Shown: positions 44,240 through 58,178, counted from the stretch's first letter. The stretch is DNA of 64,000 bases from Puccinia triticina (GCF_026914185.1 NC_070561.1:3472001-3536000); one strand, 5' to 3'. Made by a program: numbers and translations. The notes: generated by a model not told the origin, from the sequence alone.

Positions 44240-45584
44240 ATGCCGAAAGTGGACTTTTCCGAAAACGAGCGGGTATTATGTTACCATGGTCCCTTGCTAT
44301 ACGAGGCCAGGGTGAGAACAATTCAATTTGACCACAGTGAAAATACAACCAACTCGTGGTAGACTGAGACTAATCCTTGCTATGTTTTTTGGGAGATTAG
44401 ATACTCAAAGTAAAAGACTCTCACTCGGACGAGGCGCGTGATAACGGCAAAGGAAATCAGTACTGGGTACATTACAAGGGCTGGAAACAAAAGTGGGACG
44501 AGTGGGTTTCGGAGAGCCGGTTGCTGAAGTTAACGGATGAGAATCTGCGCTTGGAGCGAACTCTGAACGAGGCCCAGCGGGTGAAAGAGGCCCCGGACAA
44601 GTCGGCAACAAAGGACGCTAAAACTCACGACCCTCGACCGACGGCAAACCCTGATAAAGGCAAGAAGCTGGAAGGAAGGGGGACCAAGAGAAGCCGAGAT
44701 AGCGGCTGCGAACCTGCAAGTCGACGGTTTCACAAGTTTTGTTGCTGCAATTATCGGGTCTTACACTCAACCTTTCTTCGCCCTTGGCTAACTGTCGGCT
44801 CGTTTCTCATTATGTAGGAAGAAGGCCCGTCAAAGCATAATATTACGATCGTCATCCCCGAACCTCTCAAACTTCAACTGGTCGACGACTGGGAGGCTGT
44901 GACGCGGAAAAACCAAGTTCACCGCCTTTCATTTGTTGGTAAATGGCTCCAGGAAACTGAAACTGAAGTTAATATTTAACTATCTAGGTTGTCAGTTTAC
45001 CCCGAAGTCCGAACGTCAAGAGCCTCTTGGAGGAATACGAGCAATACGCTGTCAATGATTCAACCACTGCACAGGCTAAGAACTTGATCAAAGAAGTCAA
45101 TGCGGGGCTAAAAGTTTATTTCGACAAATCCTTGGGACATTGTTTACTCTATCGGAATGAACGGCAGCAATACATTGACACACGGAAAAAGCTCAAGGGC
45201 AAACTACCTAGCGAGATATATGGCGCTGAACATCTACTCAGATTAATCGGTAGGTCTCTTAGGTCTCGCCGTTGGTGTCTTCTAGTTTTTTTTAGGATTT
45301 GCCGATCTAATACATGCCTTAATTTGCTCCCCTAGTCAACTTACCAGAGATGATTTCACATACCAAGATGGAGCCAGAAATCATCAACATTGTACGAGAG
45401 CATATTGCGAAGATTTTGGAGTGAGTTGGGTCACACGAAAAGCACCGAAAAGCATGTTGGAAATTGATATACTTATATGATGGCCCGTTTTCTCAGCTGG
45501 ATTGTTGCAGAACAGTCGAGAATAATTCAGTCTCCGTATATGGATACCTCAACCGCCTATCAAAGAATCAACCGGTCAATTTAA
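44240..45584 (+). CDS. EAF3: Eaf3/MRG15-type chromodomain-MRG protein
   Basis: Subunit of NuA4 acetyltransferase and Rpd3S deacetylase-type complexes; reads H3K36 methylation in the nucleus. Exon 1 is 44240-44311 (MPKVDFSENERVLCYHGPL); exon 2 from 44401 completes the chromo barrel (ILKVKD, QYWVHYKGWKQKWDEWVSES). A charged linker follows, then an exon with ITIVIPEPLKLQLVDDWEAV, the MRG start, and exons with VVSLPRSPNVKSLLEEYEQY, IYGAEHLLRLI and NLPEMISHTKMEPEIINIV, ending SPYMDTSTAYQRINRSI-stop at 45584. The aromatic cage residues (Y, W, W) are present in the chromo part. The splice between the linker and the MRG domain (44720-44830) has two possible acceptors. The C-terminus is short compared with animal MRG15. 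Confidence 0.9.
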
Positions 45585-46169
45585 CCCGAAAGGCATCTCT
45601 CTGAAACGGCGGAGACGACCGACTGCCAGAGGTGTATTTCCTAGAGTTTCTGTCATCAAGAAAAAGAATGCTTCATCTATCTCGCAAGAGCAGACGAACT
45701 GATTCACTTATTTGGAAACAAAAACCTTATAACAAATAACAAGTGGGGGAACCAAGCCGCCTCTCCATACCCAAGCTACCGAGGCCTGATAAATACTCCA
45801 GAGGCTGTTCTCGGACTTGCGAATGCTGTATATGTATACCTTATATGAACCAAACGCAATCGACATTGGCAACTTTCTGCTAATTAGCTATACCTGCCTC
45901 GAGCCTTATCACGTTTGATTAAACTCAAGTGTTGCAAGACAACATTCAATTGGTTTCAGCAGGGAATGTTTTATACCTTGACAGGTGATGTTTGCAATCA
46001 TTTGATTGGTTTTGGACTGTCTGTAAACAGATGAGCTGTCTATGTAAATGTACGGATAAGAAAAGCCGTTAACTGATTGTATCTCCACGCTCGGCTGGAC
46101 GATCTTCCAAAGTGCGACATGTATATATGGCAACATCCGAAACCTTGGCAACATTTTGAAGGATGAGTT
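45585..46169. other. No gene seen
   Basis: Shared 3' flank of the convergent Eaf3 and isopropylmalate dehydrogenase genes. No supported gene. Confidence 0.45.
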
Positions 46170-47563
<1,394 letters not shown>

Positions 47564-48121
47564 CTTTGATTAATTCGTCTAAACTTGATGGATGATGCGG
47601 TGTGGATCACTGTGTAAAATGTCTGTGGATGGGTCACAGACCTTTCGTATCCTTGTTTTGAAATTTCAAATTAAATAAAATACATGCATAAATATGTACA
47701 GATTCTCAGCCACCACAATATACGTATCATCCTACCATACGCGACGCGTCACTAGGAATTCCATCAAGAGAGATGGATGCTGGCCTTCTTCTCTCTGAGA
47801 TTGTTTCTTGGATGTGTAAATCAACTACATAGATTGCCTGAACAATCCATCAAGAAAATGTGCAACAGTTTCTCCAAATTCCGATGATAAAGACCTGACA
47901 GATATCTATCCATTGAAAGTAAATGTTGATGTCTCTTCTTACAGCTTACAAGCAAATATGACAATCCATAAACGTCAGCCCAGAAAAATTCTGATTGAGC
48001 AACCTAATGTTCTCCATGGCTCCATTGACAAACAAACCACTTCCCACTCCATTACAAATTCCTCAAGCCCCTTCTGATTATACTTACATATTTCTTTTGA
48101 AAAAAAAATGCTTCTTGATGT
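47564..48121. other. No gene seen
   Basis: Promoter side of LEU2 followed by AT-rich sequence. No supported gene. Confidence 0.4.
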
Positions 48122-48311
48122 GGGGGCTCACAATAGAATTTTAAATAAACTTTAGAGACCACTTTAAAGCCTTTATGAACAACTTTTTAAAAAACGTAGA
48201 AGTTGTTCCAATTGACAAGCAACACCCAAATCTGGAAAGCTTAATTTTAGAAGAAAAAAAGTTCATAAAGGCCTTACAATGGACTCTTTTTAATTCTATT
48301 GTGAACCACCC
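48122..48311. mobile_element. GGGGG(T/C)TCAC-family MITE, 190 bp, degenerate
   Basis: Begins GGGGGCTCACAATAGAATTT and ends ATTGTGAACCACCC; tips have two substitutions, and TA is kept only on the right (48312-48313). Same family as 9761 and 48384. Confidence 0.75.
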
Positions 48312-48383
48312 TAATAGGTCTCATTTGAAACTTTGAATTTATATAATTTTGATTGAGATATAGTAATGAAACTAGGCAGATTA

Positions 48384-48579
48384 TGGGGGTTCACAATTGA
48401 ATTTTACTAAACTTTGGAGCTAAATTTAAGGCCTATATGAACAAAAGTTTAAAATTTTGGTAAAATGCACAGCAGCAAGGGGTACTGATCATTCAGTCCA
48501 GTTTATCAATTTTAAAAAAAAATGTTCAAATTTCATAACCACCATAAAATGTGTTGTAAATTTCAATTGTGAACCCCCC
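48384..48579. mobile_element. GGGGGTTCAC-family MITE, 196 bp
   Basis: Left tip GGGGGTTCACAATTGAATTT after TA (48382-48383), right tip ATTGTGAACCCCCC followed by TA (48580-48581). Interior shares GAGCTAAATTTAAGGCC and TGCACAGCAGCAA with 56677-56875. Confidence 0.85.
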
Positions 48580-48804
48580 TAATATGAATGATATCCGGAC
48601 TATCTCTAAAATATTCTACCCAATGGAAATTGCTTATGCTTGGAATGAGAATCCAAATGACCACCAGTCCAAGCTGAATAGATTTCTAAGCTCAATGCTA
48701 TAGAACTGGATTCAATTTTCAGATTTACACAACAGCATAAGCCCCAGTCTCTTTCAGAGCCCTATTTTGAAATTGTTCTTGAGAATATTGTTGAAATAAT
48801 CTCA

Positions 48805-49190
48805 GGCCCCGTTTGGAGCCAATATAAATATAGGTGATATAATCATTTGTAAATTCAATAAAAAATACAAAACTCAACATAAAGAATCCAATTTTTTTTT
48901 GTAGGAAACCTACAATACCGGTCTCATCAACTATGAATTCAGATTTAACTTATTCAGCCATCTTCAGCACCATAATACCATTATATTGCTTTGTTTTGGT
49001 CAAAAGCAATATAATGGTACTACAGTACTGAATATGGCTAAATCAGTTGAATCTGACTTCATAATTGAAGAGACCAGTATTGTAGGTTGCCTAGAAAAAA
49101 TATTTGGAGGCTTTATGTTGAATATTGTAGTTTTCATTGAATTAACCAATGATTATATCACCTATATTTATATCGGCTCCAAACAAAGCC
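48805..49190. mobile_element. Palindromic Harbinger-type MITE, 386 bp, copy 1
   Basis: Almost the whole element is one long inverted repeat. It starts GGCCCCGTTTGGAGCC and ends GGCTCCAAACAAAGCC, flanked by TCA (48802-48804) and TAA (49191-49193). The small open frames inside are mirror by-products. Copy 2 is at 59921-60305. Confidence 0.88.
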
Positions 49191-49193
49191 TAA

Positions 49194-49658
49194 GATATTT
49201 TCAAAATATATCTGTGAATATCTCAAATGCGGATCTGTGACAGTTGACCTGTTCCTCTCAACATCCGCTCTGAATGAACTAGAAAAATTTTCAAAGAAAG
49301 ATTCAAACCGGCTTCAAACTATTTTCTTGCACCCAATCCCATGGTTTAGTCCTCTGCATCAGATTGAACCAACAGTTGGGGGGCCATTGCAATTTGTATG
49401 AAGTTGCTCACCGCTGCATACTGCAATTTGACTGTCTGATGACACTCGCTGGTAGACTGGCTCCTATACCGTTAAATTTATGGATTTGTTGCTTTGATTG
49501 GATATTGAAGCGCATGGTTTCATTCTAGTGAAGTGCTAGGATTGACTCGAGGCTCCCCGGGGGGATGACCGGTGCCTGGAGACGCTTATTTATGTGCAAG
49601 TCGAGCACCGTGTGGCCCACCACAGCCACCACCCAGCCAACAGCAAAGCGCCAAGACG
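49194..49658. other. Upstream of UBLCP1, no separate gene
   Basis: No supported gene. Contains the presumed UBLCP1 promoter. Confidence 0.4.
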
Positions 49659-52433
49659 ATGACCACAAACCAGGAGAACAAGACAGCGATGCCAGCCGAA
49701 CACCATCTGCCGATTCAGGAGGAACCCACCGAACCAAGCAAACGACTCAAGCTGGACGACAGCAACACACAGCCTCATCCTCAGCAACAGCCATCTGCAA
49801 ACACCTCGTCCGAGAACCATGCTCAGCAGACCCCCGATCGGAGCCCAGCGTGTGGCAGCCAGGATACCACTGATGGCGAAGACTCATCCTCTCAAGCCTT
49901 AGAACTCACGTTTTCTTGGAGAGATTCATCCGTGGGTGAATTATTATGTTTACAAGCTACTTGCCGAGTTCAACACGAAAGAGGCTCAGGAGGAATATTG
50001 GCGTCCTTGTGTAGTTCAACGTCGCCCTGGATGGAATGGTGACGATCAAGGACCTCAAGGTGGTCATCTATTCAGTCACCGCAGTCCCGCCGGAACGGCA
50101 GAAGATCCTCGGACTCGTCGTCGGTCAGATCCCCGCAGATGACGTCCTTCTCTCCACCCTTCAATTCAAAATCAAAGTCGGTCTTTTCCCTGCTATTTTT
50201 GCCCTTTTTCTACATCAAGATACAAATCCTAAATTAACTGAGCCCCAATTTTATCATCTTTTTAGAAAGGAGTCCATTTCAAGTTGCTCGGAACTCCTGA
50301 GGATGAAGCTCTCTCTAATATCCGACCTCAAGACTCCTCATCATCCACAGTCTGTCCGACCTCTTTCTTACCTTTTTATTACTACTTGTACTACACAGAA
50401 GCGAAAAACCATCGGAAAACTGAATCCTGGTATGTGTCTAAACATTCATGTAGCTCGATCTGTTAGACTCTCAATCGATCCGCAAGGCTCGTCAGTCGCA
50501 GGATTGCGTACTGTATATGGCTCGAGTGCGACAGAAGCTGGATGAACTTTCCAATCACTTGTTCGTCCATTTCTCCTTTTTGTTTCTCTTGTTTTTGGCG
50601 AAAGATGAAGAGAGAAAAGTACAAAATATTCCGAGTGGAGAAACATCAACAAGTCAAGACGCCAGGAGATCTTTTGCATTTTTTACTGCTCTTCAAATGC
50701 TACTCTTTCTCTCACACTAACCATCCGTCAATCGTCTGTTTTTCAAGGGAATTAAACATCATGGTATGCGTGCTTCGCCTCTCCAACTGCCTACAAATCT
50801 CAAATAACAACACCACGACGATTTGCGATCGGATTGTTTTTGAGGAATTTAATCAAGCCTAATTCAGCCTATCTACTTCTTACTGTGAAAAATAGAACCC
50901 ACCACGACCAGGAAAGAAGCTGCTAGTGCTTGATTTAGACGTAAGTGGCAGATCACTGTGATATGAAGCTCCATAAACACCGAAAAATGGAAGGAATTAA
51001 CAGCGTTATAACCGTCGTCGAGATAGTATACCTTGATGGACTCGAAAGCTTACAGTGATTATTCGGTGCACGCATTGGGTCAGTGAATTTAGTCAATAAT
51101 GTATTACTTTGTGGATATTATCGTCACTCATATACCCTTCCCCCCTCCTCTACTTTATGGCCGTTTATTCACTTGATATTTAGATATGGCAAGGCCTTGT
51201 AAGAAATATGCTTCGCTCTTGGAATCATTTGCCTTATCTTCGTTCATTCTATAATTTTGGGAGGCAAAGTGGGATAGATCTGGCGATCCAAAAAGTGCTC
51301 AAAATTCTCATATTCATTGCTCCGTTCTCTGTGCTGATGTGAAATGAACAGATCTCCACGAATTCCTAACCGCTTTATGGCCTTATTACGATGTAAGTGG
51401 CTGATCTATCGAGGTCTGTGATGGCTAAGGAACCAATATCGTTAACCTTACCAATACTCTTTCTTTGTTTCGTTGTTTTGATCAGATCTGCATTTGGTCG
51501 GCTACTAGTTGGAGATGGCTGGAAAGTAAACTCGTTGAATTAGGCATGGTCGGGGGCAATTACAGTGACAAATATCTGATCCAATTTGGTGCGCGGATGG
51601 TGTTCAGATGCATATCCTACACACATCACTGACCGGGTTTCTTCTCTCCCTCCCCCTTTCTGCCCTGTTGGCTTTCTCCACACCTCGATGTTGGATCTAC
51701 GTATATACTGATCTCTATCATCAGTGTTGGATCGAGGAACGATGTTTGAAGTGACATCAATGAGGCACGGAAAAATCTCGAGACACGAGGTAACCTCTAC
51801 TTCTTTCCTTTCACTCTTCCCAAGCCCCGGTCTTAGTTGTCTCTTCGGTTTTTTAGGTCAAAGCTCTCGAACTTATTTGGAGGAAGATTCCGGCTTACAA
51901 CGAAACAAATACGGTCCATCTGGACGACCTCAGTCGGAACTTTGGTACGGTTCGATTGCCTTGTTCTGCCTCAACTCTCTCACAAAACAAATACAAGGGC
52001 TGCAACTGATCATTTTAATGGTTGGTCTCATTTTGTTTTGTTTTTCTCAAAAGCTTTGAATCCACGATCAGGCGTAAAACTCTCGGCATTTAAAAACGCC
52101 CGCGGAAACAAGCACGATCGGCAATTAGTATTCCTAGCCAGGTGAGTATGAATTTTATATGAATTAACTTCCCGTTATGTCATGATGAGTCTTGGCCCAA
52201 AAACGATGAAACTTATTGCACGATGTATGGAAACCGACAGGTACTTCTTACAAATCGCCTCGTTACCCGATGTCAGGACCGTTGACCATAAGAAATGGGC
52301 CGATTGTCGTCTGCCGTTGCCCGTTGGGACGCCCGACCCGCTAGAGATCTTGGACCCAGCCGATCCGGAACTCGTCAAATTCAAAGCTTCTCATACCCAT
52401 CTTCCTCCTCCCCGCCCTCCTCCTACTTCTTGA
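49659..52433 (+). CDS. Ubiquitin-like-domain CTD phosphatase (UBLCP1 type)
   Basis: UBLCP1 dephosphorylates the 26S proteasome in the nucleus and acts on RNA polymerase II CTD peptides in vitro (family knowledge). About ten exons. Exons 49659-49931 and 50015-50176 and one at about 50268 give an N-terminal extension and the ubiquitin-like domain (LTFSWRDSSFNVALDG, DLKVVIYSV, KGVHFKLLGTPEDEAL). NPPRPGKKLLVLDLD (50896-50941) plus YTLMDSKAYSDYSVHAL (about 51029) form the DxDxT/L phosphatase motif. Further exons: DLHEFLTALWPYYD; ICIWSATSWRWLESKLVELG; VLDRGTMFEVTSMRHGKISRHE; VHLDDLSRNF (the conserved DD); LNPRSGVKLSAFKNARGNKHDRQLVF; and YFLQIASLPDVRTVDHKKW to the stop at 52433. The catalytic aspartates are intact. 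Exon borders between 50330 and 50890 are not resolved. Confidence 0.92.
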
Positions 52434-53156
52434 TTCATCTTCTTTGTAACCCCATGTCTAACCCTTAACCCTTGCATGCATTTTCTTCGGGGGAAACACC
52501 CTTAGTGATGACCTCTTTCATCTCTTTGCTCATTGCCTCCTTGCACATCACACATACAAATATGCTTATTTGTATGTGATATTTATTTATTTATGGAACT
52601 CTAAGGCTTGTCTTTTTATATATATCCACACTTTTATTAAAAGTGCGGTCCAAGGTTTCCTGCCTCATGTAACATAAATTGAATTGAAATAAACAAAAGT
52701 GTTATGATGTACAAATTGAATCAAAAGTATAAAAAAGAAGATATAAAGGCCCCTGGAGAGCCCCTATCTGGGGGAGATTTTTTTGCAAAATGCACCTGAG
52801 TAAAAAATGATCCAAATGGAGTTGACAAAGAACAAAGTATTGAAAAATAAGTTACAATACAGCAAATGAAGATTATCAAGTTTGTAAAAAAAAGTTAACT
52901 ATAACATCCACAGGCTTAAAAGTACCCTTAATCACAGCCAAAGCAGGCTATTTTTTGTCAATACGGCCTACAACATTTTGTAAGGCCAAGTATTGAAAAT
53001 TCAATACATTTTTCATAAAAATGATAGGCAATGTGTTAGATGTTTAGAAACTATTGTACACCATTGCATTGTGCCACCGTTGCCAAAATCCCCTCTTCAC
53101 TTCCACCACTCGTGCGCTCTATGGGTGGCAGAAATTCCGCCGTACTTCTATCGCCT
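52434..53156. other. No gene seen
   Basis: AT-rich. Likely UBLCP1 3' region, then spacer before the tRNA. Confidence 0.4.
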
Positions 53157-53254
53157 GGCCAAATGGTCTAGTAGTATGATTCGCCCTTCGGGTTCCACCC
53201 GCCGTTCTTCGGCAGATGTGGGCGAGGTCCCGGGTTCAATTCCCGGTTTGGCCC
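53157..53254 (+). tRNA. tRNA-Pro(CGG) with 26-nt intron
   Basis: Acceptor GGCCAAA pairs with TTTGGCC, followed by discriminator C (53254). D-arm TGGTCTAGTAGTATGAT; anticodon stem CGCCC/GGGCG; loop TTCGGG(intron)T with anticodon CGG at 53189-53191; T-arm CCGGGTTCAATTCCCGG. The intron occupies about 53193-53218, at the standard position one base 3' of the anticodon. The 5' half matches the eukaryotic tRNA-Pro pattern. Confidence 0.95.
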
Positions 53255-54214
53255 TTCTTTTTGCCTTGGCTCGGTCGGTACCTGGCAGTACGTAGATCGG
53301 CTCCCTTGTGCGGCTCCGAACACGGCTGATGGTGGCAACATATTTATGTATTAACTGGGTGGATGGGTGGGGTGGGACCGTAGTGCGGTTGAGATAGGAA
53401 GGGAAACCTCGAGAAATTCCGGCGACTGCCCAACAGGATCCGACTCTTGCACGGCGGGATCTCGATGCAGCTTTGTGCAAAATGCGTATCAGGTCACTCT
53501 TTTGACAGCGTCGGCAGAAATTCCGCATTTTTACATGCAAAGCAAATGCAGCTCTGGAAAATCTGACTCAAGCCTCAACGCCAAGGGTCGAATGGGTTTT
53601 CGAGACACCTGCAGGTTAGAGGTGATCTTAAAAAAACTATCCGCATCCATTGTGTTTCGTTTTTAAAAGATCATCGAATGGGCGCACCCCCACAATGTGA
53701 GAGATATATGAGATCTTGAGAGGTTCAGGATGATAATCATTGGATTGATTGATTGGAGGTAAGATATTATAATCTTGGAGAGATAACGTCTAGAAAAGAA
53801 CGAATAGCTCGAGCGACATTAGAGGTTGGTGAAACAAGAGAACCAGAGGAAAAGCAGGAGAAGAAAAGGAAGAAGAGACAGCGGGCAGGAAGGAGACAAT
53901 TCTTCGGCCGGTTTTCATGGGGATTGAGGATGTTCAGGTTCACTTTTTTGGATGGGATTGGTGGATCTTGTTCTGGACTATTTATTGGATCTAGGAGGCA
54001 CTATGAAGTTGGTAATTTTATTTTTCAGATTTTGAGGTACATAGATGGAAATATGTAGATGTGGTGGTGGAGTTGGATGGGCCAGTGGCGGCAGGACGCA
54101 AGGAATCAGATGATCAACAAAGGTAACATGTGAGGATGGATCAATGGTAAGAGAAAGAAGTGAACAGACCAAAGAAAGGAGGTGGGAAACATGTACCCGC
54201 CGGTCGCATGCTGA
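53255..54214. other. No gene seen
   Basis: An open frame at 53753-54058 is basic-rich but unrecognised and lies in the 3' flank of eIF4E; not called. Confidence 0.4.
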
Positions 54215-55667
54215 TCACAGAACACTTCTATTGACTTCAAGAACAAAAAGACCAAAAAAGGAGAGGAAAAAAGGCTAACAAACGATTCAAGGTATAGGAA
54301 GAGATAAATCGAGTGGAACAAGCACGGTTCTGGTGAAAGCGAGAGAGAGCGAGAGAGGGGGGGAGGGGGGGGGATTAGGGGGTGATGGACAAGGGAAAGG
54401 ATATGCGCTTATACTGAACGGACAAAATCGGGGAAGGTGGGGGTCAGCAAAAGAGCTTCGAAGAAGAGAAACGAAGAGAGTGGAGTACGAACCGGTGAAC
54501 GTAGGTTTCTTCTTCTTGAGTTGGGAGTCGGTGTGACTTCTGAACTCGCAATCGGTCTGGATCGATTTACCGTCGGAGGGCGGGAATCTGATATTTTCGG
54601 GGATGCCGAGGACGCCGTACTTGAAATGACGGCCGATGTTCTGAGCGAGCTCCTTGGAGTCAGCCGAGCGAGTCCAGATCGAGATCCGGAAGAACATCTT
54701 TCGGGCCGAGATGACTACGCCGGTGACCTCGTCGGTGAACGACATGGCGGCCGGGGGCTGGCCGTTCGCCGTGTAGGGCGTTTCGAATGTCTCGCCAATC
54801 GCCGCTAGCATCTACAGGTGTTTCGAGTAGTGTGGATCTCAGTAAGTCGGTCGATCGGTTGACTGGTGAAGATTTTCTGCTTACCGTGTACAGCCACCAT
54901 TTGTCTACCATGTCACGAGTCCGATCACGGGCTAGCTGAATGCTCCAGCTTCCACCTTTGCTGTTGGCAGGGTCTTCCCATGCCGCTATGGACGTATAGG
55001 GTGGATGAGAGGAGGTAAGTTGATGAAAGCATTCTGGGGATGCAGGAAAAAAAAGGCAAACTGACGCTTGATTCCTTCTTTGAACAAGTAGTAGTTCGAT
55101 CCAACGTGGATCAACGAAGGTGGGACAATGTTGTGATATAGTCTGTGATGATGAGGATAGTTTTCTGGTCAGCTGTGGCCCAAGGGTTTTTTCCTCTTCT
55201 TGCATATAAAGATGAAAACCGAACAAGATCGGAACTGACCCCCAGAACTCCTCGACACTCTCGACCTGCATGACCTGCTGGATGAGGTCGTCCCAATTTT
55301 TAGCTTTATCGTTCTTGGTGGCGTTATCGAACCAGAGTGTCCATGTGGAGTAGAGGGGATGTTTGACGTTGAATTCGGTTTGGGAGCTGAAGATGGTGAT
55401 GGGGTTGTTGGATGTTGAGCCTGCCGGTTCGGTAGGTATTTCGCCGTCCTCTAAGGAAGAGTGGTCGTCCTTCTCCTCATCTTCGTGGTCGTCCTTTTCG
55501 GATGATGAGCTGTGGGCGAGTTGAGGTGATGAGACGGATGAGGAGGGTATTGAGGAGGCTTGTGAGTAGTCGGCCAGGGCGCTGCGGACAGCTTGGGATG
55601 AGGCTAGGGCGGCGGCGGGAGGCAGTTGGGAGGAGGGGAATGTGGAGCTGGTAGCAGATTCGGCCAT
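54215..55667 (-). CDS. Translation initiation factor eIF4E (cap-binding)
   Basis: Binds the mRNA 5' cap and eIF4G to recruit ribosomes. Exons 55667-55240, 55142-55066, 54985-54885 and 54811 to about 54490 join in phase. The first 100 residues are a Ser-rich and acidic extension; the core begins HPLYSTWTLWFDNATK. Cap-binding and eIF4G-binding features: NWDDLIQQVMQVESVEEFWG, LYHNIVPPSLIHVGSNYYLF, AWEDPANSKGGSWSIQL (cap-contacting W-E), RDMVDKWWLYTMLAAIGETF and VISARKMFFRISIWTRSAD. The open frame runs past KKKPTFTG into low-complexity sequence (to 54287) that looks untranslated. A donor there and a short last exon 54234-54215, giving VNRSVL-stop, would be in phase, but this is speculative. About 325 residues. 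Confidence 0.92.
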
Positions 55668-56676
55668 GGTGGTGGTGATCAGGGTGGGCTTTCTTGGGTG
55701 TTTGTGTGGGTTGTCCGGGTGCGTCTGCGGCTGGGTCTGGGTGCTTTTATGTTTTGGATGTTGAGGGTGGGCGTTCGGTATTTTTTTTTTTTCCTGCCTA
55801 GGGTGATAGGTGGGGCGTGTGTCGGTTTTTTTTCTTTTTCTGCGCCTGCGACTGCGCCGGAGTCCAGAACCATATCGTCTGAGAGTGGGCATGACATGTT
55901 TGGCCTGTGACATTTGAATTGATCAGCTGCCCCCACACCTGTCGCGACGGACCCCTGGGGCCCAGACATGGGTCACTCGATACGTGCAGAGGGCCCAACG
56001 GTGCCAAAAATTAAGACCCATCCTCTTCAGTTTGCCAGTGCCGCGCCAGTCAGCTTTAGCCACCAGGACAGTACAAATTCCAGACATGAACCATCAGCTT
56101 TGAGCAACCTTTTACCCAACATCCCCTTCATCGATTTCTTGTATGTATGCGTCATCCGCCAACAGGTGTCAAGGACATTACGTTTCAACAGACAGGCATA
56201 TCCACACATGTCACAGATGACTCCACCACCATGGTGTTATGTATGTACCCGGATAAGAGCCGAATATGTGACACGGTTTTGGCGGTCGGTGTTTTAGAAG
56301 CTGCTGGTGGGCGAGGCCGCGAGCCTGACCCGTTTTTCAAACCAGCTGACACATTTATGTGCCGCAGTGGTTGTGAGACGTACTTCATGGGCGTTATAAA
56401 GGGGGTCTGGTGTACGGGCAAAAAGTGTTTGGAAGAATGTGCATCAGATCCTTTGCTGTCACAAGTCTAAAAAGATGATTAAAGACTACATACCTCATGT
56501 GGGAAAAGGAGGGGGAGGGTAGCTGCCGGACAACGTCCTCCCTCTGATTAGGCTCTTGGTTGTTGGTGATCAACCACTCAACTTCAGGGCAAAGGGTTTT
56601 TTTGTGTTGCTTTTGCTGGAACATTGAGGTTTTGACAATAACTGGAAGATGGGAGCAAAAGGAAAATGTCTGTATA
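55668..56676. other. Upstream of eIF4E, no gene seen
   Basis: Holds the presumed eIF4E promoter. The plus-strand frame at 56147-56470 is unrecognised and unsupported. Confidence 0.4.
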
Positions 56677-56875
56677 GGGGGGTTCACAATTGAATTTTAC
56701 AAAATTTTGGAGCTAAATTTAAGGCCTTCATGAGCAAAATTTTGGAATGTTGGTACAATGCACAGCAGCAAATGGCACTGATCAAACATTCCAACTTCAA
56801 AATTTCTTAGAAATATGTTCATAAACACCTTAACATGTGTCCTAAAGTTTTGTAAATTTCAATCATGAACCCCCC
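56677..56875. mobile_element. GGGGGGTTCAC-family MITE, 199 bp
   Basis: Left GGGGGGTTCACAATTGAATT after TA (56675-56676), right CATGAACCCCCC; the right-hand duplication is TT. Closest to 48384-48579. Confidence 0.85.
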
Positions 56876-56909
56876 TTGTCAAATGTCTGCAAGACCAGAT
56901 CACACAATA

Positions 56910-57095
56910 GGGGGGTTCATACTAGAATTTTTAAAAAACTTCAAAGCCCATTTAAGGCCTTGATGAACAATTTTCCACAAATTTGTCAAGCTGTCAGCAG
57001 TTTGGTGTTCCTTGTCAATCAAAACAACTTAATCTATCAGAATTTTGGTGTTCCTTGTCAAACAGAACAGCTCCTACAGGACCCTGGAAACCCCC
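56910..57095. mobile_element. Truncated GGGGGGTTCA-family MITE
   Basis: The left tip GGGGGGTTCATACTAGAATT follows TA (56908-56909) and the AAGGCC box is present, but the matching right end is missing. Around 57070 the sequence passes into another repeat (57070-57245). Confidence 0.6.
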
Positions 57096-57245
57096 TATAG
57101 AGGTGGGTAACCAAAAATCCAAGATTTGGCTGAAATTCATACATTTTCACAATGGATTCATACTGGTTTTGTGCGTAGGCTCAGGGCTCTGCCCAAAAAT
57201 CCACACAAATCTGGTGTGTACCCTTTTTTTTTGGCCCAGAAACCC
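57070..57245 (+). repeat. Dispersed repeat, copy 1 (GGACCCTGGAAACCCCC)
   Basis: CTCCTACAGGACCCTGGAAA onward, including GGTGGGTAACCAAAA and GTACCC(T)nTTTGGCC. The inverted relative is at 58890-59075. Confidence 0.6.
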
Positions 57246-57393
57246 CACAGTGGGCCTTTTTGCGCAGCCAGCTTTCTGTTCTTTTCACTGCATAGCATCT
57301 TATAGGCAGCTGTAGCATTTTAAGTCAAAAAAATGAAAAACAAATAGATTAAAAACCACAAAAGATCAATTGGGAGTAGGGATTGTGGATTGG

Positions 57394-57925
57394 TGTTGAA
57401 TTTCTGTCTTTCCACTCATCCCTAAAACCCCTTCACTTTCTCCTCACACCATCTCCACCTATTATATCCTCCTCTATGTACATGTTTTCAGATCAAAGAT
57501 ATCCAACACTTATGAGTCCACATATTATGGTCTGCTTGTATTTAGTGGTCATGTTTGCTCACCGTACTAGCCGTGTTGACTTTGTTCCTTGCCTAGATTA
57601 GTTTGTCAAACTTTCCCAAATCCCTCTTATCCTCTTGTGTGCACACTCTCTGCTGGGGATATTGATGTACCTTTTAACATGTTACAATGAGTTGAGAAGT
57701 TTCTTATTCATTATCATTTTTTATTCATTTTATTCTCACCCACAAGTTGATGCCATGTACATAGTCTATATAGCCATAGCCTAGTGCAGAGTAATCAACT
57801 CATTGGTTCTCTCCCTCTTTTTCCGCCCTTGAGCCGATCCAGTGAGAAAATCCTCCTCTCACTGTCCAGCATATTCTTGCCGCATCTCCGCCCCCTTTTT
57901 GGGTTCTCCAGTTGAAAACTCAACA
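57394..57925 (+). mobile_element. Copia-like 5' LTR, decayed
   Basis: TGTTGAATTTCTGTCTTTCC start, GAAAACTCAACA end. Related along its length to 59260-59764 (shared ACTCCTCTCACTGTCC-like and CCCCCTTTTTGGG words). Directly after the end, ATTGG and, past an insertion, CAGCAGGGTCTAGATC resemble the Copia tRNA primer site. Confidence 0.5.
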
Positions 57926-57927
57926 AT

Positions 57928-58178
57928 TGGTACCCGTGGCGGGTACCTAGTACCACTTGACAGGTACTGCTTGCACCCGCCTTGCACCCGCGCAGCGGTT
58001 CTGGGTGTGATACTAGGTACTTGGGTTTGGCCCAAAAGTGGTGTGGTACCCAGGTGCCACCCACAAATACCACCCGTGGCAGGTACCGCTTGCACCCCCC
58101 TTGCACGCGCCAGGCGGTACCAGGTGCGGTACTAGGTACCCAATTTGGGTCAAAAAACAAGGGGGTACCCAGGTACCA
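57928..58178. mobile_element. GGTACC-rich MITE at the LTR/primer-site junction
   Basis: Ends TGGTACC (57928) and GGTACCA (58178). The interior is two diverged units of about 125 bp, each with CTTGCACCC and GGTACTAGGTAC. It separates CAACAAT from GTTGGCAGCAGGG, sequences expected to be adjacent in a Copia element. Confidence 0.6.

Noticed and set aside
48986..49240. Small open frame repeated at 60101-60322 and mirrored at 59816-60124
   Set aside because: All come from the palindromic MITE arms, which are open by mirror symmetry; no independent evidence of a protein.
54287..54500. eIF4E C-terminal extension rich in Pro/Ser/Leu
   Set aside because: Low-complexity read-through past the conserved end of eIF4E in pyrimidine-rich sequence; a splice to a short last exon is more likely.
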